64,000 nucleotides of DNA. Origin: Pseudorhodobacter aquimaris. GTDB taxonomy: Bacteria > Pseudomonadota > Alphaproteobacteria > Rhodobacterales > Rhodobacteraceae. Under the pieces are notes generated by a model. The model was not told the origin of the DNA, made no database searches, and saw nothing but the letters and a program-made list of their open reading frames with translations. Position numbers and translations under genes: made by a program. Positions 6,654 through 17,378 of this stretch are shown here, piece after piece (position 1 is the first letter of the stretch; every line of letters starts with the position of its first letter). Where the stretch lies: the NCBI RefSeq assembly GCF_001202025.1, contig NZ_LGHS01000069.1:1-64000 (forward strand), read 5' to 3'.

Positions 6654-9380
6654 ATGACCAAGAAAATCACGCTTACCGAACTCAAGGCCAAGATCCGCGA
6701 TATCGATACACCGGATGCGGAAATCGCCGCTTATCTCGAACTCGCGCCCGAGCAATCCGATGCCTTTGCCCCGCAGGTGCGCATCAATCCCGAACTGGTC
6801 GATGATGAGGGCCTAGAGGCCGAGATTGCGATGCGGTTTTTCAATGCGATGTCCAAGCGGCGGCGGCAAAAGAAATACCTGCGCAAGATCAAGGATGGCT
6901 GGTCGGGACTGCGGATTGTCTCGGAAGGAGATAGCTGGTTTCAATATCCCTTCCTGTTGGAGGATGTGATTGATCAACTGTCCGAGGATTACGCGATCTA
7001 CAGCCTCGGGGCGGCGGGCGATCTGGTGCAGGATATGCTGGATCAGGATGAGATTTTGCAAGCCGTGCGCGATCACAACCCGCATCTGGTGTTGATCAGC
7101 GGCGGCGGCAATGACCTATTGGGCGACGGTATGCTGCAAACCGCCCTGCACGCTTTTAAAACCGGCAGGCCCAGCAAGGATTACCCCAATGCGGCCTTTG
7201 ACAAGCGTATCAAGGCGATCATCAGCATTTATAGATCAATCTTTACCGCGCTGCTGACGGAATTTCCCACCCTGAAAATCCTGTGCCACGGTTATGACTA
7301 TGCCGAGCCCGCAAACGCGCGCTGGCTGGGCAAGCCGATGGCGGCCTTGGGCATCAGTGATTTCACCCTTCAGGTGCAGATCGTGGCCGAGATGATCGAC
7401 CGTTTCAACACGGCTCTGGTCGGGCTGGCCAATGAATTTCCCGGCGCTGTCGTGCGGGTCAATTGCCTTAATTCGGTGCGCGGCAACTGGCATGACGAAT
7501 TGCACCCCAATAACATCGGCTATGCCCAAGCCGCCGATCAGTTCCGTGCGGTGATCGGGTCGATGTTCGGCTCCACCACCCCGCAAGAGGTGTCGCCACA
7601 GCTATCGCCGGGCAAAGAGGCGATGATTGAGGCCACGGATCTGGAACCCGAAGCATTTCGCGAACTGGTCGACCACCGTGGCCGTGAGCTGTTGGACATC
7701 CCGCTGCCGCCCACCGATGATGAAAGCCGCCGCAAAGAGATCGAACAAGACATCTCGCAGCATTTTGAGAAAATCTCGGGCGGGGCGGATTTTCTGCCTG
7801 CCAGTTTCCTCTATCGCGGGGCGGATGCGGCGGCTTCGGTCTGCCGCATCAACCTGCCCGGCGGGTCTGGCACCGGTTTCCTGATCGCGACCCGCAGCTT
7901 TATCATGACCAACAACCATGTCATCGCCAGCAAAGACGAGGCCCGCGAGGCGATTGCCGAATTCCGCTTTGAGGAAGGCGGCGAAAGCCTGATGGTCAAC
8001 CTTGATCCCGACCGGTTTTTCATCACCTCCAAAGAACTGGATTTCACCATTGTCGGCTGTAACGAGCCGGGTCTGGATTACTTTGAACCGATCCCGCTGT
8101 TGCGCAACCCCTCGACGGTGACGCGTGGCGAGCAGGTCAATATCGTCCAGCATCCGCGCGGCCGCCCAAAAGAGGTCGCCCTCCATAATAACAAGGTGTT
8201 GCGGGTCAAGGACCGGGTTGTCTGGTATGAAACCGATACCGAGCCGGGATCATCGGGAAGTCCGGTTTTCAACAACACTTGGGATCTGGTTGCCCTGCAT
8301 CATGCGGGCTGGATCGAGGGCGGCGTGACCACCAATGAGGGCGTGCGGATCGCCGCGATCGTCTCGCATCTGGTGGCGCGCCAACATGTTGAATCCAGCG
8401 CCTCCAATACTTTGCTGGAGTTGCTTTCGACCATTCCCGACAGCTCTCCGCACCTGGGGTTTTTCGACATTGCGGGCATCACTGGCGCGCGCACCCAAGA
8501 GGTCGAGGTGCCGGAATACAAAGGCTCGCTGGAATTTGCCGATATCGGGTTTTGGAATATCGAACATTTCAACGATGCCATTTCCGATATGCGGGTGGAT
8601 AAGGTGGCATCTGTTCTGGGCCACCTGTCGCTTGATGCGGTTGGTCTGGTCGAGGTGCAACGCGACGCGATGGATCGCTTGATCGCAGGGCTTCAGGCGC
8701 TGGGACACAGCTATGATTACAAATATCTTGATGTCAAAGGGCGGCAGGATCTGGCCGTGCTTTATGACAGCAAAACCACCGAGGTGAATATTTCCGCGAA
8801 AATCCTCAACCGCCATAAATCGGCATGGGCCGCGACGACCGCCACGGGGCGCACGGCCTTTCCGCGCCGCCCGCTGATTGCCCATGTCAAAGTGGCGCCA
8901 AATACCAAAGACGGCATACCGGTGGAATTCATCATGGTTCTGCTGCACCTCAAGGCCTTTGGCGATCCTGAAAGCAAGGCCCGCCGCCGTCTTGCCGCCG
9001 AGATCCTGACCGAGGTGATTGCCGATATCCGCGAGACCGAAAAGCTGCCGGTGGTTCTGGGGGGCGACCTGAACGAGACCTTGAACACCGATGTGTTGAG
9101 GCCGCTTACCGATGCGCCGGATCTGTTCACGCTGACCACGGATGACGCCGCCAATAACGCGCTGTCCTATGTGGGCGCGCGGTATAGGTCGCTGATCGAT
9201 CATATCGTGGTCAGCAATGATGTGGTCATGTCCCCCATCAGCGGGGATGATGCGGCCATAGTGCGGCTGGACAAATCGGTGACGGATTTCACGCAGGATG
9301 TCTCGGATCATGTGCCGCTGGTGATCCGCATGGTCAACCGCGACGCGCCACTGCAAATCGATGGGGGCTGCAAGGGTTGA
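6654..9380 (+). CDS. Three-enzyme fusion: SGNH hydrolase, trypsin-like protease, EEP nuclease/phosphatase
   Basis: A 908-residue protein with three separable hydrolase domains. Residues about 85-305 are an SGNH/GDSL-like hydrolase: GDSW at 92-95 (Ser94 nucleophile), GGGND at 150-154 (Asn153) and DELH at 281-284 (Asp281, His284). Residues about 385-580 are a V8/trypsin-like serine protease: GTGF then TNNHVI (His422), LDFTIV (Asp463) and PGSSGSPVF (Ser534). Residues about 625-895 are an endonuclease/exonuclease/phosphatase domain: FWNIEHF (Asn635, Glu637), Glu667, His765, GGDLNE (Asp805, Asn807), IDH (849-850) and SDH (884-886). All three active sites look intact. No signal peptide is seen, so it is probably cytoplasmic. 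Residues 1-80 are helical and basic (KRRRQKKYLRKIK). The start at 6654 has AAAGGTG about 6 bases upstream; the frame is open to 6624. A substrate cannot be given. Protease plus nuclease in one chain suggests an effector or defence role, which is inference. Confidence 0.88.
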   Translation: MTKKITLTELKAKIRDIDTPDAEIAAYLELAPEQSDAFAPQVRINPELVDDEGLEAEIAMRFFNAMSKRRRQKKYLRKIKDGWSGLRIVSEGDSWFQYPFLLEDVIDQLSEDYAIYSLGAAGDLVQDMLDQDEILQAVRDHNPHLVLISGGGNDLLGDGMLQTALHAFKTGRPSKDYPNAAFDKRIKAIISIYRSIFTALLTEFPTLKILCHGYDYAEPANARWLGKPMAALGISDFTLQVQIVAEMIDRFNTALVGLANEFPGAVVRVNCLNSVRGNWHDELHPNNIGYAQAADQFRAVIGSMFGSTTPQEVSPQLSPGKEAMIEATDLEPEAFRELVDHRGRELLDIPLPPTDDESRRKEIEQDISQHFEKISGGADFLPASFLYRGADAAASVCRINLPGGSGTGFLIATRSFIMTNNHVIASKDEAREAIAEFRFEEGGESLMVNLDPDRFFITSKELDFTIVGCNEPGLDYFEPIPLLRNPSTVTRGEQVNIVQHPRGRPKEVALHNNKVLRVKDRVVWYETDTEPGSSGSPVFNNTWDLVALHHAGWIEGGVTTNEGVRIAAIVSHLVARQHVESSASNTLLELLSTIPDSSPHLGFFDIAGITGARTQEVEVPEYKGSLEFADIGFWNIEHFNDAISDMRVDKVASVLGHLSLDAVGLVEVQRDAMDRLIAGLQALGHSYDYKYLDVKGRQDLAVLYDSKTTEVNISAKILNRHKSAWAATTATGRTAFPRRPLIAHVKVAPNTKDGIPVEFIMVLLHLKAFGDPESKARRRLAAEILTEVIADIRETEKLPVVLGGDLNETLNTDVLRPLTDAPDLFTLTTDDAANNALSYVGARYRSLIDHIVVSNDVVMSPISGDDAAIVRLDKSVTDFTQDVSDHVPLVIRMVNRDAPLQIDGGCKG

Positions 9381-9507
9381 TTGGGCGCAATAGGCGGACA
9401 AAGGCCGATGGCCTTAGGGATTGCACTTCGCAGTTGCAGCATGTCATGGTAAGAATGCCACAAGTGTCTCGCTGATGTCCGTTCTTGTCCATGAAAGACG
9501 TTCCACT

Positions 9508-10251
9508 ATGATGCCTCCACAGACGCCGACAAGCCGCCCTGGCCGCGTTCAGATTGCCTTTGCGGATACGCTGGTTGCCAATCTTGCCGCCCCGGTGAAC
9601 ACAGCACGCAACGGGCATATCCTGACCTATGAAGGCGATTTCGCCGATCATGGCATCCTTCTGACCGATGGCTGGCTTGCGCTTTCCAAATCGCTGGCGG
9701 GCGGAGAGACCCAGATCATCGACGTCATGTTGCCGGGTGATTTCGGACTGATCGGCGCCAAGGATGCACCCATATCGGCCTGCACCGTCGAGGCCCTGAG
9801 CGATATCCGCTACATCACCATCCGCCCCCCGATGGTCAACGGCCCCGACCCCGCCTCGGCCAAGCTGCGCGAAGTGTTGGCAGCCGCCATCCTGACCACA
9901 CAGTCGCGCACCTCTGAGATGTTGTTGCGTCTGGGGCGGGGCAATGCCGCCAGCCGTGTCGCCTTTACCCTGATCGAGTTTCACACCCGGCTGCACGCCG
10001 TAGGCCGTACCAATGGCACCATTTTTGAATTCCCCATCACCCAGCAGAAACTTGGTGAGATCACAGGGCTGACCAATGTCCATGTGTGCCGGACGTTGCG
10101 CCGGTTGGAACGTGACGGGATCATCGCCCATCCCGATTCCCGCTCTATCGAACTGCTGGACATCCCCGCGCTCTGCGATCTTGCCGGTATTGATTTGGAT
10201 ATGTTCCGCGCGGAAATCCTGATACAAGATGTTGCCCCCGCCTTGGGCTAA
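9508..10251 (+). CDS. Crp/Fnr-family transcription regulator
   Basis: A 247-residue regulator from the ATG at 9508 (other in-frame starts at 9475, 9421 and 9511). The N-terminal half is a cyclic-nucleotide-binding-like beta barrel with the segment VMLPGDFGLIG. The C-terminal winged HTH has QQKLGEITGLTNVHVCRTLRRLERDGII. There is no N-terminal Cys cluster, so it is not an iron-sulfur FNR oxygen sensor. The recognition helix reads NVHVCR where FNR has VETISR, so it need not bind the TTGAT half-site. It converges on the CBS gene of the N-ATPase operon with a 4-base overlap of their ends, a good hint that it controls this block. Confidence 0.88.
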   Translation: MMPPQTPTSRPGRVQIAFADTLVANLAAPVNTARNGHILTYEGDFADHGILLTDGWLALSKSLAGGETQIIDVMLPGDFGLIGAKDAPISACTVEALSDIRYITIRPPMVNGPDPASAKLREVLAAAILTTQSRTSEMLLRLGRGNAASRVAFTLIEFHTRLHAVGRTNGTIFEFPITQQKLGEITGLTNVHVCRTLRRLERDGIIAHPDSRSIELLDIPALCDLAGIDLDMFRAEILIQDVAPALG

Positions 10252-10667
10252 CGGGTTTCCACCACCTCGCCCAAGGTCTGACCCGCCAGTTCCTCGCTTG
10301 CATCGCGCGCCAGGTCACCAAGTGAGAGGATACCCATCAAGGCCCCATCGGCATCACAGACCAGCAAGCGCCTGATTTGGCGGTCCCCCATCATATGGGC
10401 CGCGACGGTCAGTTCCTGATCTGCATGGCAGAAATAGACCTTTGGCGTCATGACGGCGCGCACCGGCATCTCGACCCTGACCCCGACATCGGTCAGCAAG
10501 CGCATCGCCAGATCACGGTCGGTTACAACACCGATGGGTTTGCCATCCTCGCAAACAGGTAAGATGCCGATGCCACGATCGTTCATCAGGGCCGCCGCCG
10601 CATGGACCGAGGCATTCGGCCCGACAAAAGACACCCGCCTTTGCATAATATCCCTGACCAGCATCAC
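10248..10667 (-). CDS. Two-CBS-domain protein
   Basis: A 139-residue protein that is essentially a CBS pair: VRDIMQRRV...PVCEDGKPIGVVTDRDLAMR (first) and VRAVMTPKV...LVCDADGALMGILSLGDLAR (second). Such stand-alone Bateman modules bind adenine nucleotides or S-adenosylmethionine and act as energy sensors. It begins 9 bases after the stop of atpG on the same strand, so it is very probably the last gene of the N-ATPase operon, where an ATP-sensing role would make sense. That role is inferred. Confidence 0.88.
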   Translation of the reverse strand: MMLVRDIMQRRVSFVGPNASVHAAAALMNDRGIGILPVCEDGKPIGVVTDRDLAMRLLTDVGVRVEMPVRAVMTPKVYFCHADQELTVAAHMMGDRQIRRLLVCDADGALMGILSLGDLARDASEELAGQTLGEVVETR

Positions 10668-10676
10668 CCATCCCCA

Positions 10677-11564
10677 CTAGGCGTTGACATCAACCGGTTT
10701 GCGGCGTTTGCGCAGGGCCTCGAACCCCACGATCACATCCAGCAATTCGGTCGTAATCTCGCTTTGCCGCACGCTGCGGGTTTCCCCGCGCAATTCCTCT
10801 AGCTTTTCATCCACGGATTGCTCGGCCTGTTGCATCCGCGCCAGCCGGGCCGCGTTTTCCGTCACCAGTGCCTCAGCGGCAGCACGGTAAATCGTTGCAA
10901 ACAATAGGTTTCGCACCAAGGCGGCAAGCAGGTCCAGCGCGGGCATGGTAAACTGTGGCAAGCTGCGCGAGTCCCAAGGACGGGCCGCCAAATCCTCCAA
11001 CAAGGCCGGTTCCAGTGGCAAAAGCGGCTGCGAAACCGGCGCTTGGCGGCCGAAAGGCGCGCGGCGGGTATAGACCAATGTCACAGCAATATCGCCCGGT
11101 GCCGCCCGTTCCCGTGCGGTTTCCAGATGGGTGACCAACTCACCGGCCAGCCGGTTCAGCCCGTCGGTATTGGCCGGCGGCATTAGCGTATGGGCAGGGG
11201 TGATCCCTTCGCCCTCCAGCGCGTCTTGCATCTGCGCGCCCACACAAAGCACATAGGCCCCCGCATGCCCCGCAACCTCGGCCGCCAAAATCTCGTTGTA
11301 ATTGCCGCACAGCCCGTGATCCGACCCTATGGCGATGATCACCGGCTGCAAATCACGCGCATCGGCCTGCACCAAAGGCCCGTTGCGATGCACAAACCCA
11401 TGAAGCCCCTCCAGCACGGTTTCGCGCCAGACATCAATGGCGCGGGCGGCTTGCTCATAGGGGGCGGCGTTGATGGCGGACATGGTTTTCATGGTGCGCA
11501 CGATGCTGCGAATGCTGCTCATCGTGTCGCTGCGCCGTGTCAGACGTTCAAGAGTTTGGGCCAT
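10677..11564 (-). CDS. atpG: N-ATPase gamma subunit
   Basis: The central-stalk subunit that couples rotation of the c ring to the alpha3-beta3 head, 295 residues from the ATG at 11564. The N-terminal helix [35 protein letters not shown] is gamma-like, and the C-terminus has [49 protein letters not shown], matching the conserved closing helix. The start overlaps the atpA stop by 17 bases, as expected in a translationally coupled operon. It is more divergent than a housekeeping gamma. Confidence 0.9.
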   Translation of the reverse strand: MAQTLERLTRRSDTMSSIRSIVRTMKTMSAINAAPYEQAARAIDVWRETVLEGLHGFVHRNGPLVQADARDLQPVIIAIGSDHGLCGNYNEILAAEVAGHAGAYVLCVGAQMQDALEGEGITPAHTLMPPANTDGLNRLAGELVTHLETARERAAPGDIAVTLVYTRRAPFGRQAPVSQPLLPLEPALLEDLAARPWDSRSLPQFTMPALDLLAALVRNLLFATIYRAAAEALVTENAARLARMQQAEQSVDEKLEELRGETRSVRQSEITTELLDVIVGFEALRKRRKPVDVNA

Positions 11565-13062
11565 TATCCCCCCCTGCAAGCGCTGTGCGGGCCTGATCCA
11601 GAATGCGCGCGCGGTCGGCCTCCTCCAGCCGTTTGCCCGCAAGGATCAGGTCCCGCGTCATCGGGCCATCCGCACGCACAGCGGCACGGATACGCACCAT
11701 TGCCGCAACCGTTTCGGCCTCGGCCTTATCGTCCAAAAGCCCCTCCATAGCGGCGAGCAAAACGCAAAGCTGCTCATCCGCGGGCATCGGATCGCGTTCG
11801 GCCTGTCGCAAGGCACGGCGCACAGCGGCCCCGCGCGCCAGCCGCTTGCGCGTATCCGCATCCAGACGGGTGCCGAAACGGGCGAACTCCTCCAGCTCCT
11901 CAAACTGCGAGAGCGTGACCCGCAGGTTGCCCGCCACATCGCGAAAGGCCCGGTTTTGCGCCTTGCCCCCCACCCGACTGACCGAAACCCCCAGATCCAC
12001 AGCCGGAAACTGGTTTTTACGCACCAGTCGTGGCGAGAGGTAAATCTGCCCGTCGGTGATAGAAATCAGATTGGTGGGGATATAGGCCGAGAGGTTCTCG
12101 GCCTGCGTTTCGACCACCGGCAGCGCCGTGATAGAGCCGCTCTTGAACTGCCCTGCACGTTCCAGCAATCGTGCATGGACAAAGAAAATATCCCCCGGAA
12201 AGGCCTCTCGCCCCGGCGGACGACGCAAGAGCAAGGAGAGCTCCCGATAGGAATGGGCGTGATGGGTCAGATCATCCAGCACAACCAAAACATCATGGCC
12301 CTCGGTCGCCAATGCCTCGGCCATGGTCATCGCGGCATAGGGGGCGACATAGGACAGGCCCGGCGCCTCCTCATCCCCCGCCACGACCATGATGCACTGG
12401 TCCAACATGCCACCCTCACGGATCGCGCCGAGCACTTTGGCCACGGCATCGCCGCGCTGCCCGATGGCGCAATAGAGGCACAAAACGCCGGTGTTTTTCT
12501 GGTTCAGGATGGTGTCGATCGCGATAGAAGTCTTGCCGGTTTGACGGTCACCGATAATCAGCTCTCGTTGGCCAAGGCCCACAGGCACGGCGGCGTCAAT
12601 CGCCTTGAGGCCCGTCGCCAAGGGGCGGGTCACGGGCGCGCGGTCCAGAATGGGCGGTGCGGCGCTCTCGATCGGGTGCAGCCGGTCAAGCGAAAGCGGC
12701 GCACCGCCATCCCGCGGCCGGCCCAGCCCGTCGACGACACGGCCCAGAAGGGGTTGGCCAACCGGCACGCTGACGACCTTGCCGGTCCGGCGCACATCCG
12801 CCCCCGGCACCACCCCGCCCGATGGCCCGAGCATGACCACCCCAAGCCGGCCCTGTTCCAGATCGAACACGATCCCCGACAGCCCCCCACCGAAATCCAG
12901 AAGCTCATCCACCAAAGCGCGGGCAAGTCCGGTCACGATGACAATGCCGTCACCGATCTCGGCCACCTGCCCGATCTCACAAACCTCGGGTTCTGGCGGC
13001 GGCGCATCCAGCAAAGTTTGCAGCAGATCATCGGTGGTGCGCAAAGGCATGTCATTGGGCAT
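11548..13062 (-). CDS. atpA: N-ATPase alpha subunit
   Basis: The non-catalytic nucleotide-binding subunit of the F1 head, about 504 residues. The P-loop is GDRQTGKT (after GLGQRELII), and the block [17 protein letters not shown] follows. Two close ATGs (13068 and 13062) are possible; AGGAG lies 7 bases before 13062 and only 1 base before 13068, so 13062 is chosen. The start overlaps atpF by 11 bases. The sequence is shorter at the N-terminus than housekeeping alpha, as is usual for N-ATPases. Confidence 0.93.
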   Translation of the reverse strand: MPNDMPLRTTDDLLQTLLDAPPPEPEVCEIGQVAEIGDGIVIVTGLARALVDELLDFGGGLSGIVFDLEQGRLGVVMLGPSGGVVPGADVRRTGKVVSVPVGQPLLGRVVDGLGRPRDGGAPLSLDRLHPIESAAPPILDRAPVTRPLATGLKAIDAAVPVGLGQRELIIGDRQTGKTSIAIDTILNQKNTGVLCLYCAIGQRGDAVAKVLGAIREGGMLDQCIMVVAGDEEAPGLSYVAPYAAMTMAEALATEGHDVLVVLDDLTHHAHSYRELSLLLRRPPGREAFPGDIFFVHARLLERAGQFKSGSITALPVVETQAENLSAYIPTNLISITDGQIYLSPRLVRKNQFPAVDLGVSVSRVGGKAQNRAFRDVAGNLRVTLSQFEELEEFARFGTRLDADTRKRLARGAAVRRALRQAERDPMPADEQLCVLLAAMEGLLDDKAEAETVAAMVRIRAAVRADGPMTRDLILAGKRLEEADRARILDQARTALAGGDNGPNS

Positions 13063-13798
13063 GGGCATGCTCCTGCCTGCCAAGCATTTTCTTCAACCCG
13101 TCGATATAGCTGTCCACCGTCCAGCCAAGCTGCGCCCCGCCAAGGCGCAGCGAAAGACCGGGCGACTGCGCCGGATCGGCTTGGAACACCACTTTGAGAC
13201 CGGGTTTTGCGGCTTGCAGTGCCGCCGTCAGCTCTGCTGCAAGATCCTGAGACAAGGGATCATGTGTGACAATCACGGCGGTATCGCTGCTGCCTGCGGC
13301 ATCGGTCAGATCCCGCATCATGTCAGGCATCCGTCCAATGGCGCGGGTCACGATCCGCTGCTCCAGGCTTTCATCCCCAAGATCATGCAGCGCCTTGCGC
13401 AAAAGCGCCAAAAACGCCGCCGCCCCCTTGGCGTGCAGATCGGCGCTATATTTACGCACCTCTTTTGCGCGCTCCTCTGCACGGGCGGCCTGTTCGCGCG
13501 CAACGCGGGCGCTGGCCTGTGCAAGCATCTCATCGCGCGCACGGGCAGCCACCTCGCGGGCTTGCGCGATCACACCCTCGCGGCCCGCTTTCAACTTGGT
13601 AATCTGGGCGCGAAATTCTGCCTCGGCGGCTTCGGCCTTGGCGCGAATGGCACCCGCCTGTGCCATTCGCTCGGCAATCTCGCGTTCGCGGGCGTCAATC
13701 CCGTCCAGAATAGGCCGGTACAAAAACCGCTTGAGCAGCCAGACCAGCACCAGAAAGTTGACGATCTGCGCCGCGACCGTGATCCAGTCGATGGACAT
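13052..13798 (-). CDS. atpF: N-ATPase subunit b with a delta-like C-terminal extension
   Basis: 248 residues against about 160 for a normal b subunit. Residues 1-30 hold the membrane helix ([17 protein letters not shown]), then an Ala/Glu/Arg-rich coiled coil to about residue 125 forms the stator stalk. The extra C-terminal part (about 150-248) contains [16 protein letters not shown] and [21 protein letters not shown], which resembles the closing region of the delta subunit (LGG, then a short beta segment and a final helix). The operon has no separate atpH, so this extension probably does the work of delta. This matches what is known of N-ATPase operons. Confidence 0.88.
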   Translation of the reverse strand: MSIDWITVAAQIVNFLVLVWLLKRFLYRPILDGIDAREREIAERMAQAGAIRAKAEAAEAEFRAQITKLKAGREGVIAQAREVAARARDEMLAQASARVAREQAARAEERAKEVRKYSADLHAKGAAAFLALLRKALHDLGDESLEQRIVTRAIGRMPDMMRDLTDAAGSSDTAVIVTHDPLSQDLAAELTAALQAAKPGLKVVFQADPAQSPGLSLRLGGAQLGWTVDSYIDGLKKMLGRQEHAHAQ

Positions 13799-13800
13799 AT

Positions 13801-14091
13801 CTAGCCACCCACGCTTTGCGCCGATGTCTCAATCAGCGCGTTCCAGAACGGGTTGGCAAAGAGCAGAATCATCGCAACAACGAAACAATAGATCGCGGTG
13901 GATTCGATCATCGCAAGGCTGACAAACAGCGTGCGCGACAGGTTGGATGCCGCATCGGGCTGTTGCGCAATCGCATTGAGCGCCGAGGCCGCCGCGCGCC
14001 CTTCACCCAGTGCGGGGCCAAGCGCCCCGAAAGAGACCGTAAGACCGGCGGTAAAGATGGAAATCATCGCAATAAGGGCAAGATCAGTCAT
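13801..14091 (-). CDS. atpE: N-ATPase rotor subunit c with two helix carboxylates
   Basis: A 96-residue hairpin of two transmembrane helices that forms the rotor ring. Helix 1 has GALGPALGEGRAA with Glu30 at the position where Na+-type c subunits carry Gln. Helix 2 has MIESTAIY with Glu63-Ser64-Thr65, the EST motif of Na+-binding c subunits. The loop AQQPDA is conserved. Whether the coupling ion is Na+ or H+ cannot be decided from sequence: the EST motif favours Na+, while two carboxylates are a known N-ATPase trait that has also been linked to H+. It overlaps atpB by 4 bases. Confidence 0.93.
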   Translation of the reverse strand: MTDLALIAMISIFTAGLTVSFGALGPALGEGRAAASALNAIAQQPDAASNLSRTLFVSLAMIESTAIYCFVVAMILLFANPFWNALIETSAQSVGG

Positions 14092-14786
14092 GGTGCATCC
14101 TTTGCAGGTTCGGTTTCAGGTTCAGCCGGTGCCGTGGCCGATGAGATATAAACAGTCGCCAGAATGGCAAAAATATAGGCCTGAATAACGCCGGTCAGCA
14201 GGCCCAGCATGTCCATCACGACCGGAAAGAAAAAAGGCGCCACACCCAGCAGGATTGCGGCGATCACTGCTCCGCTCATCACATTGCCATAAAGGCGGAT
14301 CGCCAGTGATATGCCGCGCGACGCCTCACCAATGATGTTAAAGGGCAGCATGATGATGTTCGGCTCAAGGTAGTTGTGCAGATAGACCTTTAGCCCTCGC
14401 TGCCCGATCCCGAACAGCGGCACCGCCACCAAGACCGCAAGCGCAAGCGCCGCCGTGGTCGAAAGCGAGGCCGTCGGCGAATGCCACCCCGGCACCACCA
14501 TCAGCAAATTGGAGGTGACGATGAACAAAAACAACGTCCCCGCAAAATAGAGCAACCGGCGGTCGGGGCGGGCGCTGATCTCATCGATCTGGCCCTGGAT
14601 TGTCAGCACGATGGCCTCTAGCGTGGTGCGCCAGCGGTCGGGCGGCACATCAGGGCGCAGCTTGCGGGTAATCAGCATCGAGGCCAGCGTCAGCATCGCC
14701 ATCACCACCCATGTGAACACGATGGTGGCATTAATCCCAAAACCGAAAACTGTCAGGATAATGGTGGTATCAGGCGTCAGCTCCAT
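14088..14786 (-). CDS. atpB: N-ATPase stator subunit a
   Basis: A 232-residue membrane subunit that forms the ion half-channels facing the c ring. The essential stator arginine is Arg164 in SLAIRLYGN. The N-terminus MELTPDTTII is short, and at least five membrane segments are visible, such as IVFTWVVMAMLTLASMLI and LLYFAGTLFLFIV. The start at 14786 overlaps the end of atpR by 10 bases. The frame is open to 15032 but the added residues lie over atpR and are not a-like. Confidence 0.92.
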   Translation of the reverse strand: MELTPDTTIILTVFGFGINATIVFTWVVMAMLTLASMLITRKLRPDVPPDRWRTTLEAIVLTIQGQIDEISARPDRRLLYFAGTLFLFIVTSNLLMVVPGWHSPTASLSTTAALALAVLVAVPLFGIGQRGLKVYLHNYLEPNIIMLPFNIIGEASRGISLAIRLYGNVMSGAVIAAILLGVAPFFFPVVMDMLGLLTGVIQAYIFAILATVYISSATAPAEPETEPAKDAP

Positions 14787-15076
14787 CCCGCACCCCCCGG
14801 TGTTGGACGCAAGGCCAGTATCATCACAACGCGAAACAGGAAAAACCCTGCCATAAAGCCCAGCAGCGCCGTTGTTCCCAGCCCCGCGATCCATACGCCT
14901 GCGGCCAAAAGCAACCCGATGCGCAGCGCGGCACTTGGCAACAACACCGTAACCGGCCTCGGGCGGCGCAGGGCCACGCGCATCCCCCATGCCAATCCGG
15001 CAAAGAACAATACCCCCGCACCCGCCCCACACAGCAACCCGAACGCCAAAAGCGGCCAGTCCAGTGATACGATCAT
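14777..15076 (-). CDS. atpR: N-ATPase accessory membrane protein AtpR
   Basis: A 99-residue protein with about three transmembrane helices (LLAFGLLCGAGAGVLFFAGLAWGM, then an Arg-rich loop VALRRPRP, IGLLLAAGVWIAGLG, LLGFMAGFFLF). AtpR is found only in N-ATPase operons, between atpQ and atpB, and is thought to help assembly of the c ring or ion access to it. Position, length and the Arg in the first loop fit. It overlaps atpQ by 4 bases. Confidence 0.85.
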   Translation of the reverse strand: MIVSLDWPLLAFGLLCGAGAGVLFFAGLAWGMRVALRRPRPVTVLLPSAALRIGLLLAAGVWIAGLGTTALLGFMAGFFLFRVVMILALRPTPGGAGWS

Positions 15077-15347
15077 TCGCCCTTCTCCTTATCTATCCAA
15101 ACCCAAGCGATCCCCGCGCCAATGGCGACCCCGCCAAGGATCAGCGCAATCACCCATGAGAAATCCTGCGGATGTGCCCCGTCCAGCCACATCCCCAGAA
15201 ACGCGCCGCCCACCGTTGGCACCGCCACCGACCAGCCGATCATGCCAAAGGTCCCAATACCGCGCAGAGGGCTGGGGCCGGGATTGTCACGTGCGGCCTT
15301 TTTGCGGCTGGCGAGACGACCGATGTCGCGGGCTTTTTTATCCTTGC

Positions 15348-15351
<4 letters not shown>
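15073..15351 (-). CDS. atpQ: N-ATPase accessory protein AtpQ (AtpI-like)
   Basis: A 92-residue protein with a basic cytoplasmic N-terminus and two membrane helices (GMIGWSVAVPTVGGAFLGMWLDG and WVIALILGGVAIGAGIAWVWI). The Gly-rich helices resemble AtpI, the c-ring assembly helper of ordinary F-ATPases. The position after atpC and before atpR is the standard N-ATPase order. Start and stop overlap both neighbours by 4 bases, so translation is coupled. Confidence 0.85.
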
Positions 15352-17209
<1,858 letters not shown>

Positions 17210-17226
17210 TCACATGCGCCAGATCA

Positions 17227-17240
17227 TTAACCCCGATCAA
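17227..17240. promoter_or_regulatory. FNR-type box in the atpD/hlyD divergent promoter
   Basis: TTAAC-CCCG-ATCAA matches the FNR/FnrL consensus TTGAY-N4-RTCAA at nine of ten positions (A for G at the third base). It lies 69 bases upstream of atpD and 139 bases upstream of the HlyD-family gene. See also the perfect box at 24507-24520. Confidence 0.55.
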
Positions 17241-17269
17241 TCGCAGGCGGATTTGCATCAAGCTCTTCG

Positions 17270-17283
17270 TTAACGCGCGTTAA
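17270..17283. promoter_or_regulatory. 14-bp perfect palindrome in the atpD/hlyD divergent promoter
   Basis: TTAACGCGCGTTAA is perfectly self-complementary. It lies between the FNR-type box and the HlyD-family start, where an operator would sit. No regulator for such a site is recognised here. Confidence 0.4.
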
Positions 17284-17378
17284 TGCGGCTGGGTGAAGCA
17301 TCCCTAAGCTTCGTATGATTGTGACGCCCTGGCCGGACCGCTATGGTAAATCAATCCAAGGTCAAGGGAGCGTCCTGC

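Noticed and set aside
9377-9390. TTGAT-TGGG-CGCAA as an FNR box before the Crp/Fnr gene
   Set aside because: Only 8 of 10 positions match, the second half-site is poor and it overlaps the stop codon of the fusion gene.
11470-13197. A 575-residue open frame on the plus strand
   Set aside because: It is the antisense of atpA, low in hydrophobic order and without any family motif; atpA has all expected motifs.
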